From an uncultured Sporosarcina sp. (GTDB taxonomy: Bacteria > Bacillota > Bacilli > Bacillales_A > Planococcaceae): a stretch of DNA of 35,513 nt. Shown here one piece after another: positions 17,522-30,917 of this stretch. The notes below the pieces were generated by a model, which was given only the letters and a program-made list of their open reading frames with translations, was not told the origin of the DNA and did not search any database. The stretch spans positions 1 to 35,513 of the forward strand of contig CANSAF010000026.1 in NCBI GenBank assembly GCA_947644645.1, given 5' to 3'. Position 1 is the stretch's first letter, and every line of letters begins with the position of its first letter. Both the position numbers and the translations under genes were made by a program.

Positions 17522-17998
17522 TTGTTGATTTATTACGCGATTGCTGGACTTGTCATTTTGCTCGATCAAATTACAAAATGGCTCGTCGTTAAAAACATGG
17601 AACTTGGTGAAAGAATTGACGTACTTGAGCCGTATCTTTCTTTATTCTCCCATCGAAATCGCGGGGCGGCTTGGGGTATGTTAGAAGGACAAATGTGGTT
17701 ATTTACCATCGTAACAATTGTTGTTATAGTTGGTATTCTTTATTATTTCCATAAAGAAGCAAAAGGACATGCGCTTTTTAGTTTAAGTTTAATGTTATTA
17801 CTCGGCGGAGCGATTGGGAATTTTATCGATCGTTTATTCCGCGGAGAAGTGGTAGATTTTGTCAGTGTGTTAATTCCTATTATTCAATATGATTTTCCAA
17901 TCTTTAATATTGCGGATGCTGCGCTTTCGGTTGGAGTAGGTTTACTTATTATTCATATTATTTTAGATGAAAAAAAGAATAAAGAAAAGGTGTCATAA
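17522..17998 (+). CDS. lspA: Lipoprotein signal peptidase LspA
   Basis: Membrane aspartic peptidase (signal peptidase II) that cleaves prolipoproteins after lipid attachment. The 158-residue protein has four hydrophobic segments. The conserved motifs are LLDQITKWLV near residue 13, NRGAAWG at 46-52, GNFIDRLFRGEVVDF and FNIADAAL. The catalytic aspartates are predicted at 112 (VVD) and 132 (IAD). Start TTG 17522 is supported by GGAGG at 17508-17512, nine bases upstream; no ATG fits. The next gene begins at the base after the stop. Confidence 0.95.
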   Translation: MLIYYAIAGLVILLDQITKWLVVKNMELGERIDVLEPYLSLFSHRNRGAAWGMLEGQMWLFTIVTIVVIVGILYYFHKEAKGHALFSLSLMLLLGGAIGNFIDRLFRGEVVDFVSVLIPIIQYDFPIFNIADAALSVGVGLLIIHIILDEKKNKEKVS

Positions 17999-18916
17999 AT
18001 GGAAAAAATCCAAATTACAATCGATGCAGAAATGGCAGGGACGCGTATCGATAAAGTCATTTCTACGCATCAACCGGAAGTATCTCGTACACAAATTCAA
18101 ATGTGGATTAAAGACGGGCATATTCTTGTGAATGAAAAAAATGAAAAAACAAATTATAAAGTGAAAGAAAATGATGTCGTTACGATTGACGAACCAGAAC
18201 CGGAAGAATTAAATATTATCGCAGAAGATTTAGATTTAGATATTATTTATGAAGACGAGGATGTACTTGTTGTCAATAAAAGACGTGGAATGGTCGTTCA
18301 CCCTGCAAAAGCGCATGCGAGTGGGACATTGGTCAATGGACTGATGCATCATTGTACAGATTTATCGGGCATTAACGGCGTACTTCGTCCAGGCATTGTC
18401 CATCGAACGGATAAAGATACGTCTGGTTTATTAATGGTTGCCAAAAATGATAAAGCACATGTATCACTCGTCGATCAGCTTGTTGCAAAAACAGTCAAAC
18501 GTGTTTATGTTGCGTTGGTACATGGGCATATTCCGCATAATAATGGCACAATTGACGCACCAATTGGCAGAGGCGAGCATGATCGTCAAAAAATGATGGT
18601 GACGGATCGTGGGAAAAATGCGGTGACTCATTTTAAAGTATTAGATCGTTTTGATGACTATACATTAGTTGAATGTGAATTAGAAACAGGACGTACACAT
18701 CAAATTCGTGTGCATATGGAATATATTGAACATCCACTTGTAGGGGATCCAAAATATGGACCGAAACAGACGATTCCGTTTGGCGGGCAAGTTTTACATG
18801 CCAGGACAATTGGTTTTATTCATCCGTCAACTGAAGAATATATGGAGTTTACAGTGGAACCACCAGCGGATTTCCAAGAATTAGTAAATAAAATCAGAAA
18901 TGATGTTGACAAGTAA
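17999..18916 (+). CDS. ylyB: RluD-family pseudouridine synthase
   Basis: RNA pseudouridine synthase of the RluA/RluD family. An N-terminal S4 domain (residues about 12-70, TRIDKVISTHQPEVSRTQIQMWIKDGHILVN) is followed by the catalytic domain with VVNKRRGMVVHPAK, the active-site motif HRTDKDTSGLLMVAKN (catalytic Asp in RTD) and LETGRTHQIRVHM. It has 305 residues, normal for the family. By synteny it is B. subtilis YlyB, a 23S rRNA enzyme candidate; the exact target is not shown by the sequence. The pyr promoter overlaps its stop codon. Confidence 0.93.
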   Translation: MEKIQITIDAEMAGTRIDKVISTHQPEVSRTQIQMWIKDGHILVNEKNEKTNYKVKENDVVTIDEPEPEELNIIAEDLDLDIIYEDEDVLVVNKRRGMVVHPAKAHASGTLVNGLMHHCTDLSGINGVLRPGIVHRTDKDTSGLLMVAKNDKAHVSLVDQLVAKTVKRVYVALVHGHIPHNNGTIDAPIGRGEHDRQKMMVTDRGKNAVTHFKVLDRFDDYTLVECELETGRTHQIRVHMEYIEHPLVGDPKYGPKQTIPFGGQVLHARTIGFIHPSTEEYMEFTVEPPADFQELVNKIRNDVDK

Positions 18917-18935
18917 GAAACAAGTATTGTATACT
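18906..18935 (+). promoter_or_regulatory. Sigma-A promoter of the pyr operon
   Basis: Consensus TTGACA (18906-18911), 18-base spacer, TATACT (18930-18935). The -35 lies inside the last codons of ylyB and the stop codon falls in the spacer. Confidence 0.85.
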
Positions 18936-18941
18936 ACGTTC

Positions 18942-19160
18942 AGCGAATAAAATAACAGTCACTTGAAATCCTGTGAGATGAACAGTCACTGTTTCATTCG
19001 TCGAAAAGATTCGATGAAAATTCAATAGCGATACCTTTAAAGTCAGTCCAGAGAGGCTGGGAAGGTTGCACGGAACGTACAGTGGCATCTTTATGCCCAT
19101 TTTACTGTACAATTTTTCTGCAAGTTTACCTCCCGTCCTAAATGGCGGGAGGTTTTTTTG
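18942..19160 (+). promoter_or_regulatory. PyrR-dependent transcription attenuator
   Basis: Leader RNA of the pyr operon. The PyrR-binding loop is very clear: AGTCCAGAGAGGCT followed by GGGAAGGTT (about 19045-19067), framed by an ACCTT/AAGGT stem (19033-19066). A GTACAGT/ACTGTAC hairpin (19078-19109) follows. The terminator is ACCTCCCG (19128-19135) with CGGGAGGT (19146-19153) and seven T. When UMP-bound PyrR holds the binding loop, the terminator forms and transcription stops. Confidence 0.93.
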
Positions 19161-19205
19161 TCTGCATTTAGCAGAAGTTCCAAAACAACATAAATTCCCA
19201 AGTGA

Positions 19206-19769
<564 letters not shown>

Positions 19770-19796
19770 AGAAAAGATAAGAGGAGTTGTTGTAAA

Positions 19797-21077
19797 ATGA
19801 ATGGAAAAGTTTTAGATGTACATGAAAAACCGACAGCGGGTAAATGGTTAACGCTTAGTCTGCAGCATATGTTTGCGATGTTTGGGGCAACGATTTTAGT
19901 CCCACAACTCGTTGGATTAAGCCCAGCAATTGCCCTTTTAACAAGCGGGATTGCAACGATTATTTTTATCATCGTTACACGCTTTCAAGTGCCAGCTTAT
20001 TTAGGATCATCATTTGCTTTCATTATTCCAATTCAAATCGCCACAACAACGGGTGGAATTGGCAGTGCAATGATTGGAAGCATGTTCGTCGCACTCGTTT
20101 ATGCGATTGTTTCACTCGTCATTTGGAAAACAGGTTATGAGTGGATTATGAAAATTTTACCGCCGATTGTCGTCGCGCCAGTCATTATGGTTATCGGACT
20201 TGCGTTAGCACCAACAGCGGTAGGAATGGCAAGCACAATTGACGTGGACGGAGAATCAGTTTACAGCTTACTCCATTTCTCAGCTGCACTTGTGACTTTA
20301 ATCTCAGCAATTATTTGTATTATGTTTTTCAAAGGTGTTATTAGTTTAATGCCGATCTTAATCGGAATTATTACAGGATATATTTACTCAGCATTCGTTG
20401 GCATTTTAGATTTTACAGCAGTAAAGGAAGCAAAATGGTTTGCGATGCCGGAATTACTAATACCAGGAATCGACTATGAATTTGTCGTCACACCAACATT
20501 ACTTGCAGTTATGGTCCCAATCGCGATCGTAACAATTTCAGAACATATTGGGCATCAACTCGTACTTGGACGCATTGTAGACCGCGACTATATTAAAGAA
20601 CCGGGCTTACATCGTTCATTACTTGGAGACGGAATTGGAACACTGATCAGTGGATTTGTTGGCGGACCACCGAAAACGACATACGGTGAAAATATCGGTG
20701 TCTTAGCAATTACGCGCGTTTACAGTGTTTACGTCATTATGGGTGCAGCGGTGTTTGCGATTATCTTCTCTTTCTTCGGAAAAGTGATGGCAATGATTGG
20801 CACAATTCCACCAGCAGTACTGGGCGGCATTTCAATTCTACTGTTCGGAATTATCGCGTCATCTGGTTTACGCATGTTCGTCGACCATAACATCGACTTT
20901 GGCAATCAACGTAATTTAGTGATCGCATCAGTCATCCTAGTCATTGGAATCGGTGGTGCATCGATTCAGTTCACTGAAACATTCGCAATAGAAGGAATGG
21001 CATTAGCTGCAATCGTTGGTGTTCTGTTAAACTTAATATTACCGGGTAAAACAGAGAAGAAATTAACGGATTTATAA
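19797..21077 (+). CDS. pyrP: Uracil permease (NCS2/UraA family)
   Basis: Membrane symporter importing uracil. The 426-residue protein has 12 or more hydrophobic segments. Family motifs include the N-terminal WLTLSLQHMFAMFGATILVP, AYLGSSFAFI, ISEHIGHQLVLGRIVDRDY and GFVGGPPKTTYGENIGVLAITRVYS, where the conserved Glu residues of helices 8 and 10 are present. It follows pyrR after 27 bases. The 113 bases between it and pyrB hold an AT-flanked hairpin but no PyrR site. Confidence 0.95.
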   Translation: MNGKVLDVHEKPTAGKWLTLSLQHMFAMFGATILVPQLVGLSPAIALLTSGIATIIFIIVTRFQVPAYLGSSFAFIIPIQIATTTGGIGSAMIGSMFVALVYAIVSLVIWKTGYEWIMKILPPIVVAPVIMVIGLALAPTAVGMASTIDVDGESVYSLLHFSAALVTLISAIICIMFFKGVISLMPILIGIITGYIYSAFVGILDFTAVKEAKWFAMPELLIPGIDYEFVVTPTLLAVMVPIAIVTISEHIGHQLVLGRIVDRDYIKEPGLHRSLLGDGIGTLISGFVGGPPKTTYGENIGVLAITRVYSVYVIMGAAVFAIIFSFFGKVMAMIGTIPPAVLGGISILLFGIIASSGLRMFVDHNIDFGNQRNLVIASVILVIGIGGASIQFTETFAIEGMALAAIVGVLLNLILPGKTEKKLTDL

Positions 21078-21100
21078 TGAGAAACCTGAAATGAATTTTA

Positions 21101-21145
21101 ATCTGCATTGAGTGCTGTAAATGTATCGCGGCGCTCTAAGCAGAT
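21101..21145 (+). other. Hairpin between pyrP and pyrB, function unclear
   Basis: ATCTGC with GCAGAT and an inner GAGTGCTG with CGGCGCTC form a stable imperfect stem. An A-rich, not T-rich, stretch follows, so it is not a normal terminator. The PyrR-binding consensus is absent. It may be an RNA processing or stability element. Confidence 0.5.
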
Positions 21146-21190
21146 AAATAATAAAAATATAAAACCTTGCAATATAGGAAGGGGATTTAC

Positions 21191-22069
21191 ATGGAACATT
21201 TCGTATCAACAACAAACCTTACAATAGAAGAAATTGATTCATTATTAGACCGTGCTGAAAATTTCAGTAAATATGGATCAAGAGAATTGCCCGGGAAATA
21301 TATCGTAAGTAACTTATTTTTCGAACCGAGCACGAGAACGAAAATGAGTTTTGAAGTTGCCGAGCGAAAACTTGGATTAGATGTAATTCCTTTTGAATCA
21401 GGTTTCTCGAGTACATTAAAAGGGGAAACATTGTACGATACTGTGAAAACTTTTGAAGCAATTGGCGTAGATGCACTCGTCATTCGTCACGAAGATGAAG
21501 GCTACTACGAAGAGTTAATCGGTAAAACAAATGTTGCTATCATTAATGGTGGAGATGGTTCGGGACAGCATCCGACACAATCCCTACTCGACTTATTTAC
21601 AATTCGAGAAGAGTTCGGCACATTTGAAGGTTTGAATATCGTCATTGCAGGGGATATCGCACATAGTCGTGTCGCAAAGTCGAATCGTGATACACTGACA
21701 AGACTTGGTGCAAACGTAACATTTCTTTGTCCAGATGAATGGAAAGGCGAATTCGACGCTGTCCATGAATGGAATGATGAAATTTTAAAGAGTGATGTCA
21801 TTATGCTTTTACGTGTTCAACACGAAAGACATGACGGCAAAATGACATTTACAAAAGAAGCTTATCATGATCAATACGGTTTAACTGTTGAACGTGCAAA
21901 TCAAATGAAAGAAAATGCAATCATCATGCATCCAGCACCTTTTAACCGCGGTGTGGAAATCGATGAGGAATTAATTGAATGCGAAAAATCAAGAATTTTC
22001 AAGCAGATGGAAAATGGTGTTTATGTCCGAATGGCAGTATTAGAAGCAATACTAAATGGGAGGAATTAA
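21191..22069 (+). CDS. pyrB: Aspartate carbamoyltransferase catalytic subunit
   Basis: Joins carbamoyl phosphate to aspartate, the first committed step of pyrimidine synthesis. The 292-residue chain has the carbamoyl phosphate motif [11 protein letters not shown] near residues 43-53, the SSTLKGET loop, the [12 protein letters not shown] motif, the aspartate-binding [10 protein letters not shown] and the closing [12 protein letters not shown]. No regulatory subunit gene is nearby, as is usual in Bacillales. ATG 21191 is chosen behind GGAAGGGG; the upstream in-frame codon at 21167 lacks a ribosome site. The next start follows one base after the stop. Confidence 0.97.
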   Translation: MEHFVSTTNLTIEEIDSLLDRAENFSKYGSRELPGKYIVSNLFFEPSTRTKMSFEVAERKLGLDVIPFESGFSSTLKGETLYDTVKTFEAIGVDALVIRHEDEGYYEELIGKTNVAIINGGDGSGQHPTQSLLDLFTIREEFGTFEGLNIVIAGDIAHSRVAKSNRDTLTRLGANVTFLCPDEWKGEFDAVHEWNDEILKSDVIMLLRVQHERHDGKMTFTKEAYHDQYGLTVERANQMKENAIIMHPAPFNRGVEIDEELIECEKSRIFKQMENGVYVRMAVLEAILNGRN

Positions 22070-22070
22070 C

Positions 22071-23348
22071 ATGACAAAACTTATTCAAGCAGTTCAATTA
22101 TTAAACGAAGCAGGCGAAATGGTTACAGGAGACGTTCGAATTGAAGGCAATAAAATTGCAGAAATCGGCGAAAATCTTCCAGTGAATGATGCAACAACAA
22201 TTGATGGAAAAGGTTTGTTTTTATCGCCAGGATTTATCGATGTACATGTTCATTTACGTGAGCCAGGCGGCGAGCATAAAGAAACAATTGAAACAGGGAC
22301 ATTAGCAGCAGCAAAAGGCGGTTACACAACGATTTGTGCAATGCCAAATACACGTCCAGTACCAGATACGAAAGAAAACTTAAACTATGTCAATGAATTA
22401 ATCGAAAAAAACGCAAAAATCCGAGTTTTGCCATATGCGTCAATCACAATTCGCGAAGCAGGAAAAGAACGTACAAACTTAGCGGAATTAAAAGAACACG
22501 GTGCGTTTGCTTTCACAGATGACGGTGTTGGGGTACAAGCGGCTGGCATGATGTATGAAGCTATGCAAGACGCTGCAAAGCTTGATATGGCAATCGTTGC
22601 CCATTGTGAAGATAATACACTTATTTACGGCGGCGCACTTCATGAAGGTAAGCGCAATAAAGAATTAGGTTTACCAGGAATTCCTTCCATTGCAGAATCA
22701 GTACATATTGCAAGAGATGTGTTACTCGCAGAAGCTGCGGGCGCACATTACCACGTCTGCCACGTCAGTACGAAAGAATCTGTTCGTACAATTCGCGATG
22801 CGAAAAAAGCAGGTATTCGCGTAACGGCAGAAGTGAGTCCCCACCACCTTCTATTATCAGAAAACGATATTCCAGGGGATGATGCAGACTGGAAAATGAA
22901 CCCACCACTTCGCGGAGAAGATGATTTACAAGCGTTACGTGAAGGTTTATTAGATGGCACATTAGACTTTATCGCAACAGATCACGCACCACATACAGCT
23001 GAAGAAAAAGCAGCAGGCGTTGCGAAAGCACCATTCGGTATTACAGGTTTTGAAACAGCTTTCCCACTTCTTTACACAAACTTTGTAAAAACAGGGAAAT
23101 GGACAATGAAACAACTGATTGACTGGATGACAAAGAAACCAGCTGAAGTATTCAACTTACCATACGGCACATTAGCAGTTGGTGAAGAAGCTGACTTAGT
23201 GTTAATCGACTTAAATAAAGAAGAGAAAATTGACCGCAATACATTTTTATCAAAAGGAAAGAATACACCATTTGATGGTTGGGCATGTGCTGGATGGCCA
23301 GTGAAAACAATTTACGGCGGAGAAATCGTTTGGGAGGATGAGCAATAA
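22071..23348 (+). CDS. pyrC: Dihydroorotase, type I
   Basis: Zinc amidohydrolase that cyclises carbamoyl aspartate to dihydroorotate. The 425-residue protein has the metal motif [11 protein letters not shown] (His 59 and 61), the FTDDG segment, the VAHCED and YHVCHVST histidine motifs and [12 protein letters not shown]. The amidohydrolase beta-sandwich end ([15 protein letters not shown]) closes it. ATG 22071 has GGGAGGAATT upstream. The stop overlaps the next start by one base (TAATG). Confidence 0.97.
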   Translation: MTKLIQAVQLLNEAGEMVTGDVRIEGNKIAEIGENLPVNDATTIDGKGLFLSPGFIDVHVHLREPGGEHKETIETGTLAAAKGGYTTICAMPNTRPVPDTKENLNYVNELIEKNAKIRVLPYASITIREAGKERTNLAELKEHGAFAFTDDGVGVQAAGMMYEAMQDAAKLDMAIVAHCEDNTLIYGGALHEGKRNKELGLPGIPSIAESVHIARDVLLAEAAGAHYHVCHVSTKESVRTIRDAKKAGIRVTAEVSPHHLLLSENDIPGDDADWKMNPPLRGEDDLQALREGLLDGTLDFIATDHAPHTAEEKAAGVAKAPFGITGFETAFPLLYTNFVKTGKWTMKQLIDWMTKKPAEVFNLPYGTLAVGEEADLVLIDLNKEEKIDRNTFLSKGKNTPFDGWACAGWPVKTIYGGEIVWEDEQ

Positions 23349-24451
23349 TGAAGAAAAGAATGCTGATTTTAGAGGATGGAACGACATTCGAAGGCTATGC
23401 TTTCGGATCAGACGAAGCATCTGTAGGTGAAACAGTTTTTACAACAGGCATGACTGGTTACCAAGAAACGATTTCTAACCCATCAAACTGTGGACAAATT
23501 ATTGTTATGACGTATCCGCTAATCGGCGCATATGGCATTAATCGTGATGATTTCGAATCAATCGACTCTTCGATGAACGGAATTGTTGTTCGTGAATTAG
23601 AAGATGCACCGTCGAACTTCAGAAATGATATGACATTAGGCGAATGGTTAGTACAGAAAAATATTCCGGGTATCGAAGGTGTAGACACGAGAAAATTAAC
23701 GCGTTTACTGCGTGAAAAAGGTCCATTAAAAGGAAAATTAACAGCGGCAAACGAAGAAATTCAAAACGTAGACGCGGAAGTTGAAGCAGTGAAAAATACA
23801 GAACTACCAACAGATTTAGTGGCGCAAGTATCAACGAAACGTCCTTACCCAAGCCCAGGAAGAGGCAAGCGCGTTGTTGTGATTGACTATGGTATGAAAC
23901 ACGGGATTTTACGTGAATTAAATAAAAGAAACTGCGATGTGATTGTCGTTCCTTACAATACAACATCTGAAGAAATTATTTCATTATTCCCAGATGGCAT
24001 CGTCTTAACAAATGGTCCGGGAAACCCAGCGCATGTAGAAGATGCAGTAGAAACGATTCAATCATTAGTCGGTAAAGCGCCGATTTTCGGGATTGGATTA
24101 GGTCACCAATTATTAGCTTTAAGCCAAGGAGCAGAAGTTGTTCAACTACCATCTGGTCACCGCGGCAGCAATATTCCGGTGAAAGACTTAAAAACAGGTC
24201 GCACAGAATTAACAGCACAAAATCATGGCTATGCAGTTGATCAAAAATCAATTGAAAAGACAACTTTAAAAGTGACACATATCGCTTTAAATGATGACTC
24301 AATTGAAGGGTTAGAATGTACGAAAGAACCGATTTTCTCGGTACAATTTTATCCGGAAGCAGCACCAGGACCGGAAGATGCAAACCATTTATTCGACCGC
24401 TTTATGGACTTAATGAACGCGCAAAACCGAAAGGAGCAAAACAATGCCTAA
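23348..24451 (+). CDS. pyrAA: Carbamoyl phosphate synthase small subunit lacking its catalytic Cys and His
   Basis: By family and place this is the glutaminase subunit that releases ammonia from glutamine for the synthetase subunit. It has 367 residues and an intact frame: N-terminal CPSase domain ([36 protein letters not shown]), then the class I amidotransferase domain with TNGPGNP. The nucleophile motif, normally GICLGHQ, reads GIGLGHQ: the catalytic Cys is Gly 250 (codon GGA at 24095). The triad motif HPEASPG reads YPEAAPG: the catalytic His is Tyr 335 (TAT at 24350). Glu 337 is kept. Glutamine hydrolysis should therefore be lost, leaving ammonia as the nitrogen donor. The family call is certain; the loss of activity is inferred. 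Confidence 0.93.
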   Translation: MKKRMLILEDGTTFEGYAFGSDEASVGETVFTTGMTGYQETISNPSNCGQIIVMTYPLIGAYGINRDDFESIDSSMNGIVVRELEDAPSNFRNDMTLGEWLVQKNIPGIEGVDTRKLTRLLREKGPLKGKLTAANEEIQNVDAEVEAVKNTELPTDLVAQVSTKRPYPSPGRGKRVVVIDYGMKHGILRELNKRNCDVIVVPYNTTSEEIISLFPDGIVLTNGPGNPAHVEDAVETIQSLVGKAPIFGIGLGHQLLALSQGAEVVQLPSGHRGSNIPVKDLKTGRTELTAQNHGYAVDQKSIEKTTLKVTHIALNDDSIEGLECTKEPIFSVQFYPEAAPGPEDANHLFDRFMDLMNAQNRKEQNNA

Positions 24452-27400
24452 ACGTACAGATATCGAAACGATTTTAGTAATTGGATCAGGACCAATCGTC
24501 ATTGGTCAAGCAGCAGAATTTGACTATGCGGGAACACAAGCTTGTGTTTCATTAAAAGAAGAGGGGTACCGAGTTATTTTAATTAACTCAAACCCAGCGA
24601 CAATTATGACGGATACAGAAATTGCAGACAAAGTGTATATTGAACCAATTACATTAGAATTCGTCAGCCGCATTATTCGTAAAGAACGTCCAGATGCATT
24701 ACTTGCGACACTCGGTGGTCAAACAGGACTAAATATGGCGATTGAATTACATGAGTCAGGCATTTTAGATGAATTAAACATCGAAATTTTAGGAACGAAA
24801 TTGGATGCGATTCATCAAGCGGAAGACCGTGATTTATTCAGAACATTAATGAATGAACTTGGAGAGCCAGTTCCAGAAAGTGATATCATCCATAATCTTG
24901 AAGAAGCTCATACATTTGTTAAACGTATCGGCTATCCAGTAATCGTTCGTCCAGCCTTTACTTTAGGCGGAACGGGTGGCGGAATTTGTCATAATGATGC
25001 AGAGTTAGAAGAAATCGTTTCATACGGATTGAAAGCAAGTCCTGTAACACAATGTTTATTGGAAAAATCGATTGCAGGCTTTAAAGAGATTGAATATGAA
25101 GTGATGCGCGATAGCCAAGATAACGCAATTGTTGTATGTAATATGGAAAACGTTGACGCAGTTGGAATTCATACAGGAGACTCAATCGTTACAGCGCCAA
25201 GCCAAACATTAACAGATCGTGAATACCAAATGTTACGAAATGTTTCACTGAAAATCATTCGCGCACTTGGAATCGAAGGTGGTTGTAACGTACAATTAGC
25301 ACTCGATCCAGATAGCTTTAACTATTATATTATTGAAGTAAACCCGCGTGTGAGCCGTTCTTCAGCGCTAGCATCGAAAGCAACAGGATATCCGATTGCG
25401 AAGTTAGCAGCGAAAATTGCGGTTGGTTTAACATTAGACGAAATGAAAAACCCAGTAACAGGCACGACTTATGCATGTTTCGAGCCGACACTTGACTACG
25501 TTGTAACGAAAATTCCACGTTGGCCTTTCGATAAATTCGAATCGGCAAAACGTAATTTAGGTACACAAATGAAAGCGACTGGAGAAGTCATGGCAATTGG
25601 CCGTAGCTTTGAAGAGTCAATTTTAAAAGCGGTACGTTCACTTGAAATGGGCTTCTTTGACCTATCTTTAAAAGACGGTGCTGAAAAAGATATGGCATGG
25701 ATTGAAAAACGAATCCGTCGTGCAGGTGATGAGCGTTTATTCTACGTTGGTGAAGCACTGCGCAGAGGCGTTTCAATCGAAACATTACATGAGTGGAGCA
25801 TGATCAACGTCTTCTACTTACGTAAATTCGAGAAAATTGTTCAATTCGAAGCGAAGATTAAAGACGCACCGATGGATGTTGAAGTACTTTATGAAGCAAA
25901 AAGAATGGGCTTCAGTGATGTTACAATTGCGAAGCTTTGGAATAAAACAGAAATGGACATTTATAAACTGCGTAAAGAAAATGACATTATTCCGGTTTAT
26001 AAAAAAGTCGATACATGTGCAGGTGAATACGAGTCAGATACACCATACTTCTACGGTACTTACGAAGAAGAAAACGAATCGATTCGCACGGATAAGAAGA
26101 GCGTGATCGTATTAGGTTCAGGTCCAATTCGTATCGGACAAGGTGTTGAATTTGACTATGCAACAGTTCACTCTGTATGGGCAATCCAAGAAGCAGGTTA
26201 TGAAGCGATTATTGTCAATAATAACCCTGAAACAGTTTCAACAGACTTCTCGATTTCGGATAAGCTTTATTTTGAACCGTTGACATTAGAAGACGTTATG
26301 AACATTATTGATCTAGAGCAACCAGAAGGTGTTATCGTTCAGTTTGGTGGCCAGACGGCGATTAACTTAGCAGATGGGCTTGAAGCACGCGGTGTGAAAA
26401 TTTTAGGGACAACTTTAGAAGATATCGACCGTGCAGAAAACCGTAATAAGTTTGAAAAAGCATTAAGAGAAATTGAAATCCCACAACCACTTGGAAAAAC
26501 AGCAGTATCTGTTCCAGAAGCAGTAGCGATTGCGACTGAAATTGGTTATCCAGTACTTGTAAGACCATCTTACGTACTAGGTGGACGTGCGATGGAAATT
26601 GTTTATCAAGAAGAAGAACTCATTTATTATATGGAACATGCTGTTGAAGCAAGTCCAGAACATCCAGTATTAATTGACCGTTATTTAACGGGAACTGAAA
26701 TTGAAGTCGATGCAATTAGTGATGGAGAGAATGTATTAATTCCAGGAATTATGGAACATATCGAGCGTGCGGGTGTTCACTCAGGTGACTCAATCGCCGT
26801 ATATCCACCACAAAAATTGTCAGAGAAACATGTTGAGACAATCGTTGATTATACGACAAGATTGGCACAAGGTTTAAAAATTATCGGGTTATTAAATATC
26901 CAATACGTTATTTCAAAAGATGAAGTATATGTGATCGAAGTAAACCCACGTTCAAGCCGTACAGTACCATTCTTAAGTAAAATTACGAATGTACCAATGG
27001 CAAATGTAGCAACGAAAGCAGTCCTTGGTCAATCATTACCAGCACAAGGCTATCCAAACGGACTCGTTCAAGCACCAGCAGGCGTTTATGTAAAAGTTCC
27101 TGTCTTCTCGTTCGAAAAATTAGGTCGTGTAGATATTACACTTGGACCTGAAATGAAATCGACTGGGGAAGTTATGGGGAAAGATACAACATTAGAAAAA
27201 GCACTTTATAAAGGGCTTGTTGCAGCAGGTATGGAAGTCAAAGAACATGGCTCAGTATTAATGACTGTGTCAGATAAAGATAAAGAAGAAATTGTGGATA
27301 TTGCAAAACGCTTTAGAGAAATTGGTTACCATATCTTAGCAACATCAGGTACGGCAACAGTTTTACAAGAAGCAGGCATTCGCGTTGAAAAAGTCGATAA

Positions 27401-27637
27401 AATTGGTTCAGAAGGTCCTAATTTACTCGATGTTATTCAAAATGGCGGTGCGCAACTTGTCATTAACACATTGACGAAAGGAAAAGAACCAGAAAGAGAT
27501 GGCTTCCGTATCCGTCGTCAAACAGTAGAAAATGGCATTCCATGTTTAACATCATTAGATACGGCAAACGCGATGCTACGTGTGATTGAATCAATGACAT
27601 TCCAAGCAGAAGCAATGCCAGCTCAGGAGGTAAAACT

Positions 27638-27641
<4 letters not shown>
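24444..27641 (+). CDS. pyrAB: Carbamoyl phosphate synthase large subunit
   Basis: Synthetase subunit that makes carbamoyl phosphate from bicarbonate, ammonia and two ATP. The 1065-residue protein has two homologous ATP-grasp halves: the first opens with [21 protein letters not shown], the second with [22 protein letters not shown] near residue 555. Both contain the [10 protein letters not shown] or [10 protein letters not shown] motif, the ATP-binding [13 protein letters not shown] or [15 protein letters not shown], and EVNPR-S-RSSA or [14 protein letters not shown]-terminal MGS-like allosteric domain ([29 protein letters not shown]) is present. Nothing looks damaged. It overlaps the small subunit gene by 8 bases, behind AAAGGAG. 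Confidence 0.98.
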
Positions 27642-30034
<2,393 letters not shown>

Positions 30035-30035
<1 letters not shown>

Positions 30036-30661
30036 TGAGTCAAAAAGAAATTGCAAAAGTATTGCTGCGCGTTGGTGCAGTTGAATTAAGTCCAAATGAT
30101 CCATTCACATGGGCATCAGGGATCAAATCACCAATTTATTGTGATAACCGTTTAACAATGTCAGATCCAGTCGGACGTATGGATATTGCCAAAGGTTTAG
30201 CAGAATTAATCCGCACAAACTACCCAGAAACAACAGTTATCGCAGGAACGGCAACAGCTGGGATTCCGCATGCGGCATGGGTAGCGGATATTTTAGGATT
30301 GCCAATGGTATATATCCGTTCATCTGCAAAAGGTCATGGCAGAAGCCGCCAAATTGAAGGGAAAATTTCTAAAGACGATAAAGCGATTATCGTTGAAGAT
30401 TTAATTTCAACAGGCGGAAGTAGTTTAAATGCTGCGGCAGCACTTCGTAGTGAAGATGTAGAAGTAACGGGCATCGTATCGATTTTCACGTACGAGTTGA
30501 AAAAAGCGGACGAAGCTTTTGCGGAAGAAAACTTAACATACCATAGCTTAACGAATTTTGGTGCACTTATTGAAGCATCAAATGAAGAAGGTGCAATCGA
30601 AGAATCAGCAATTACTGGTTTACTTGATTGGCATGGTAAATTAAAACAAGATCTTTTATAA
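30035..30661 (+). CDS. pyrE: Orotate phosphoribosyltransferase
   Basis: Makes OMP from orotate and PRPP. The 208-residue protein carries the PRPP motif AIIVEDLISTGGSSLNAA at about 117-134 and the orotate-binding FTWASGIKSPIYCDNRL near 24-40. The flexible loop is RSSAKGHGRSRQIEG. ATG 30035 overlaps the pyrF stop by one base (TAATG); the upstream in-frame codon at 30014 lies well inside pyrF. It is the last gene of the pyr operon, followed by a terminator. Confidence 0.97.
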
Positions 30662-30668
30662 GTTAGGG

Positions 30669-30701
30669 AGGGCGTCTGATTTTATCGGGCGTTCTTTTTT
30701 A
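30669..30701 (+). terminator. Terminator of the pyr operon
   Basis: AGGGCGTCTGA (30669-30679) pairs, with several G-U pairs, with TCGGGCGTTCT (30685-30695), followed by T residues. Confidence 0.8.
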
Positions 30702-30755
30702 TGGGATAATTTATCGGGAGGATTTGATGTGTTTTTGTTAAAAATTGTTGATTGC

Positions 30756-30860
30756 GCGGATAAACTAGGCTGAGCCGCGGATAACGAGTGCGCGAACGCG
30801 GATAAAGTATGCTCAAGCGCGGATAACGGATGCTTGAACGCGGATAAACTTAGAACGTTT
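30756..30860. repeat. Five-unit array, exact 21-base period, core GCGGATAA
   Basis: Second copy of the array type seen after ileS. GCGGATAA is at 30756, 30777, 30798, 30819 and 30840, exactly 21 bases apart, with second halves such as TGCTCAAGC and TGCTTGAAC. It begins 54 bases past the pyrE terminator. An in-frame TGA in the first unit breaks the Ala-Asp-Lys reading frame, so it is not protein coding. Confidence 0.9.
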
Positions 30861-30875
30861 TTCGGAAAAATAAAT

Positions 30876-30917
30876 GAGGCTGTCCAATAGTTTTGCTATT
30901 GGACGCCTCATTTTTAT
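30876..30917. terminator. Bidirectional terminator between pyrE side and rqcH
   Basis: GAGGC-T-GTCCAATAG (30876-30890) pairs with CTATTGGACGCCTC (30896-30909) around TTTTG. T-rich tails lie on both strands, so it should end rqcH (minus strand) and any read-through from the left. Confidence 0.88.

Noticed and set aside
21101-21145. pyrP-pyrB hairpin as a terminator or PyrR attenuator
   Set aside because: No T tract follows and the conserved PyrR-binding sequence is missing.
23348-24451. CarA changes explained as sequencing error or pseudogene
   Set aside because: Two independent codon changes at the two catalytic positions, with no frameshift or stop and all structural motifs kept, do not look like random error or decay. 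Resequencing remains the formal check.
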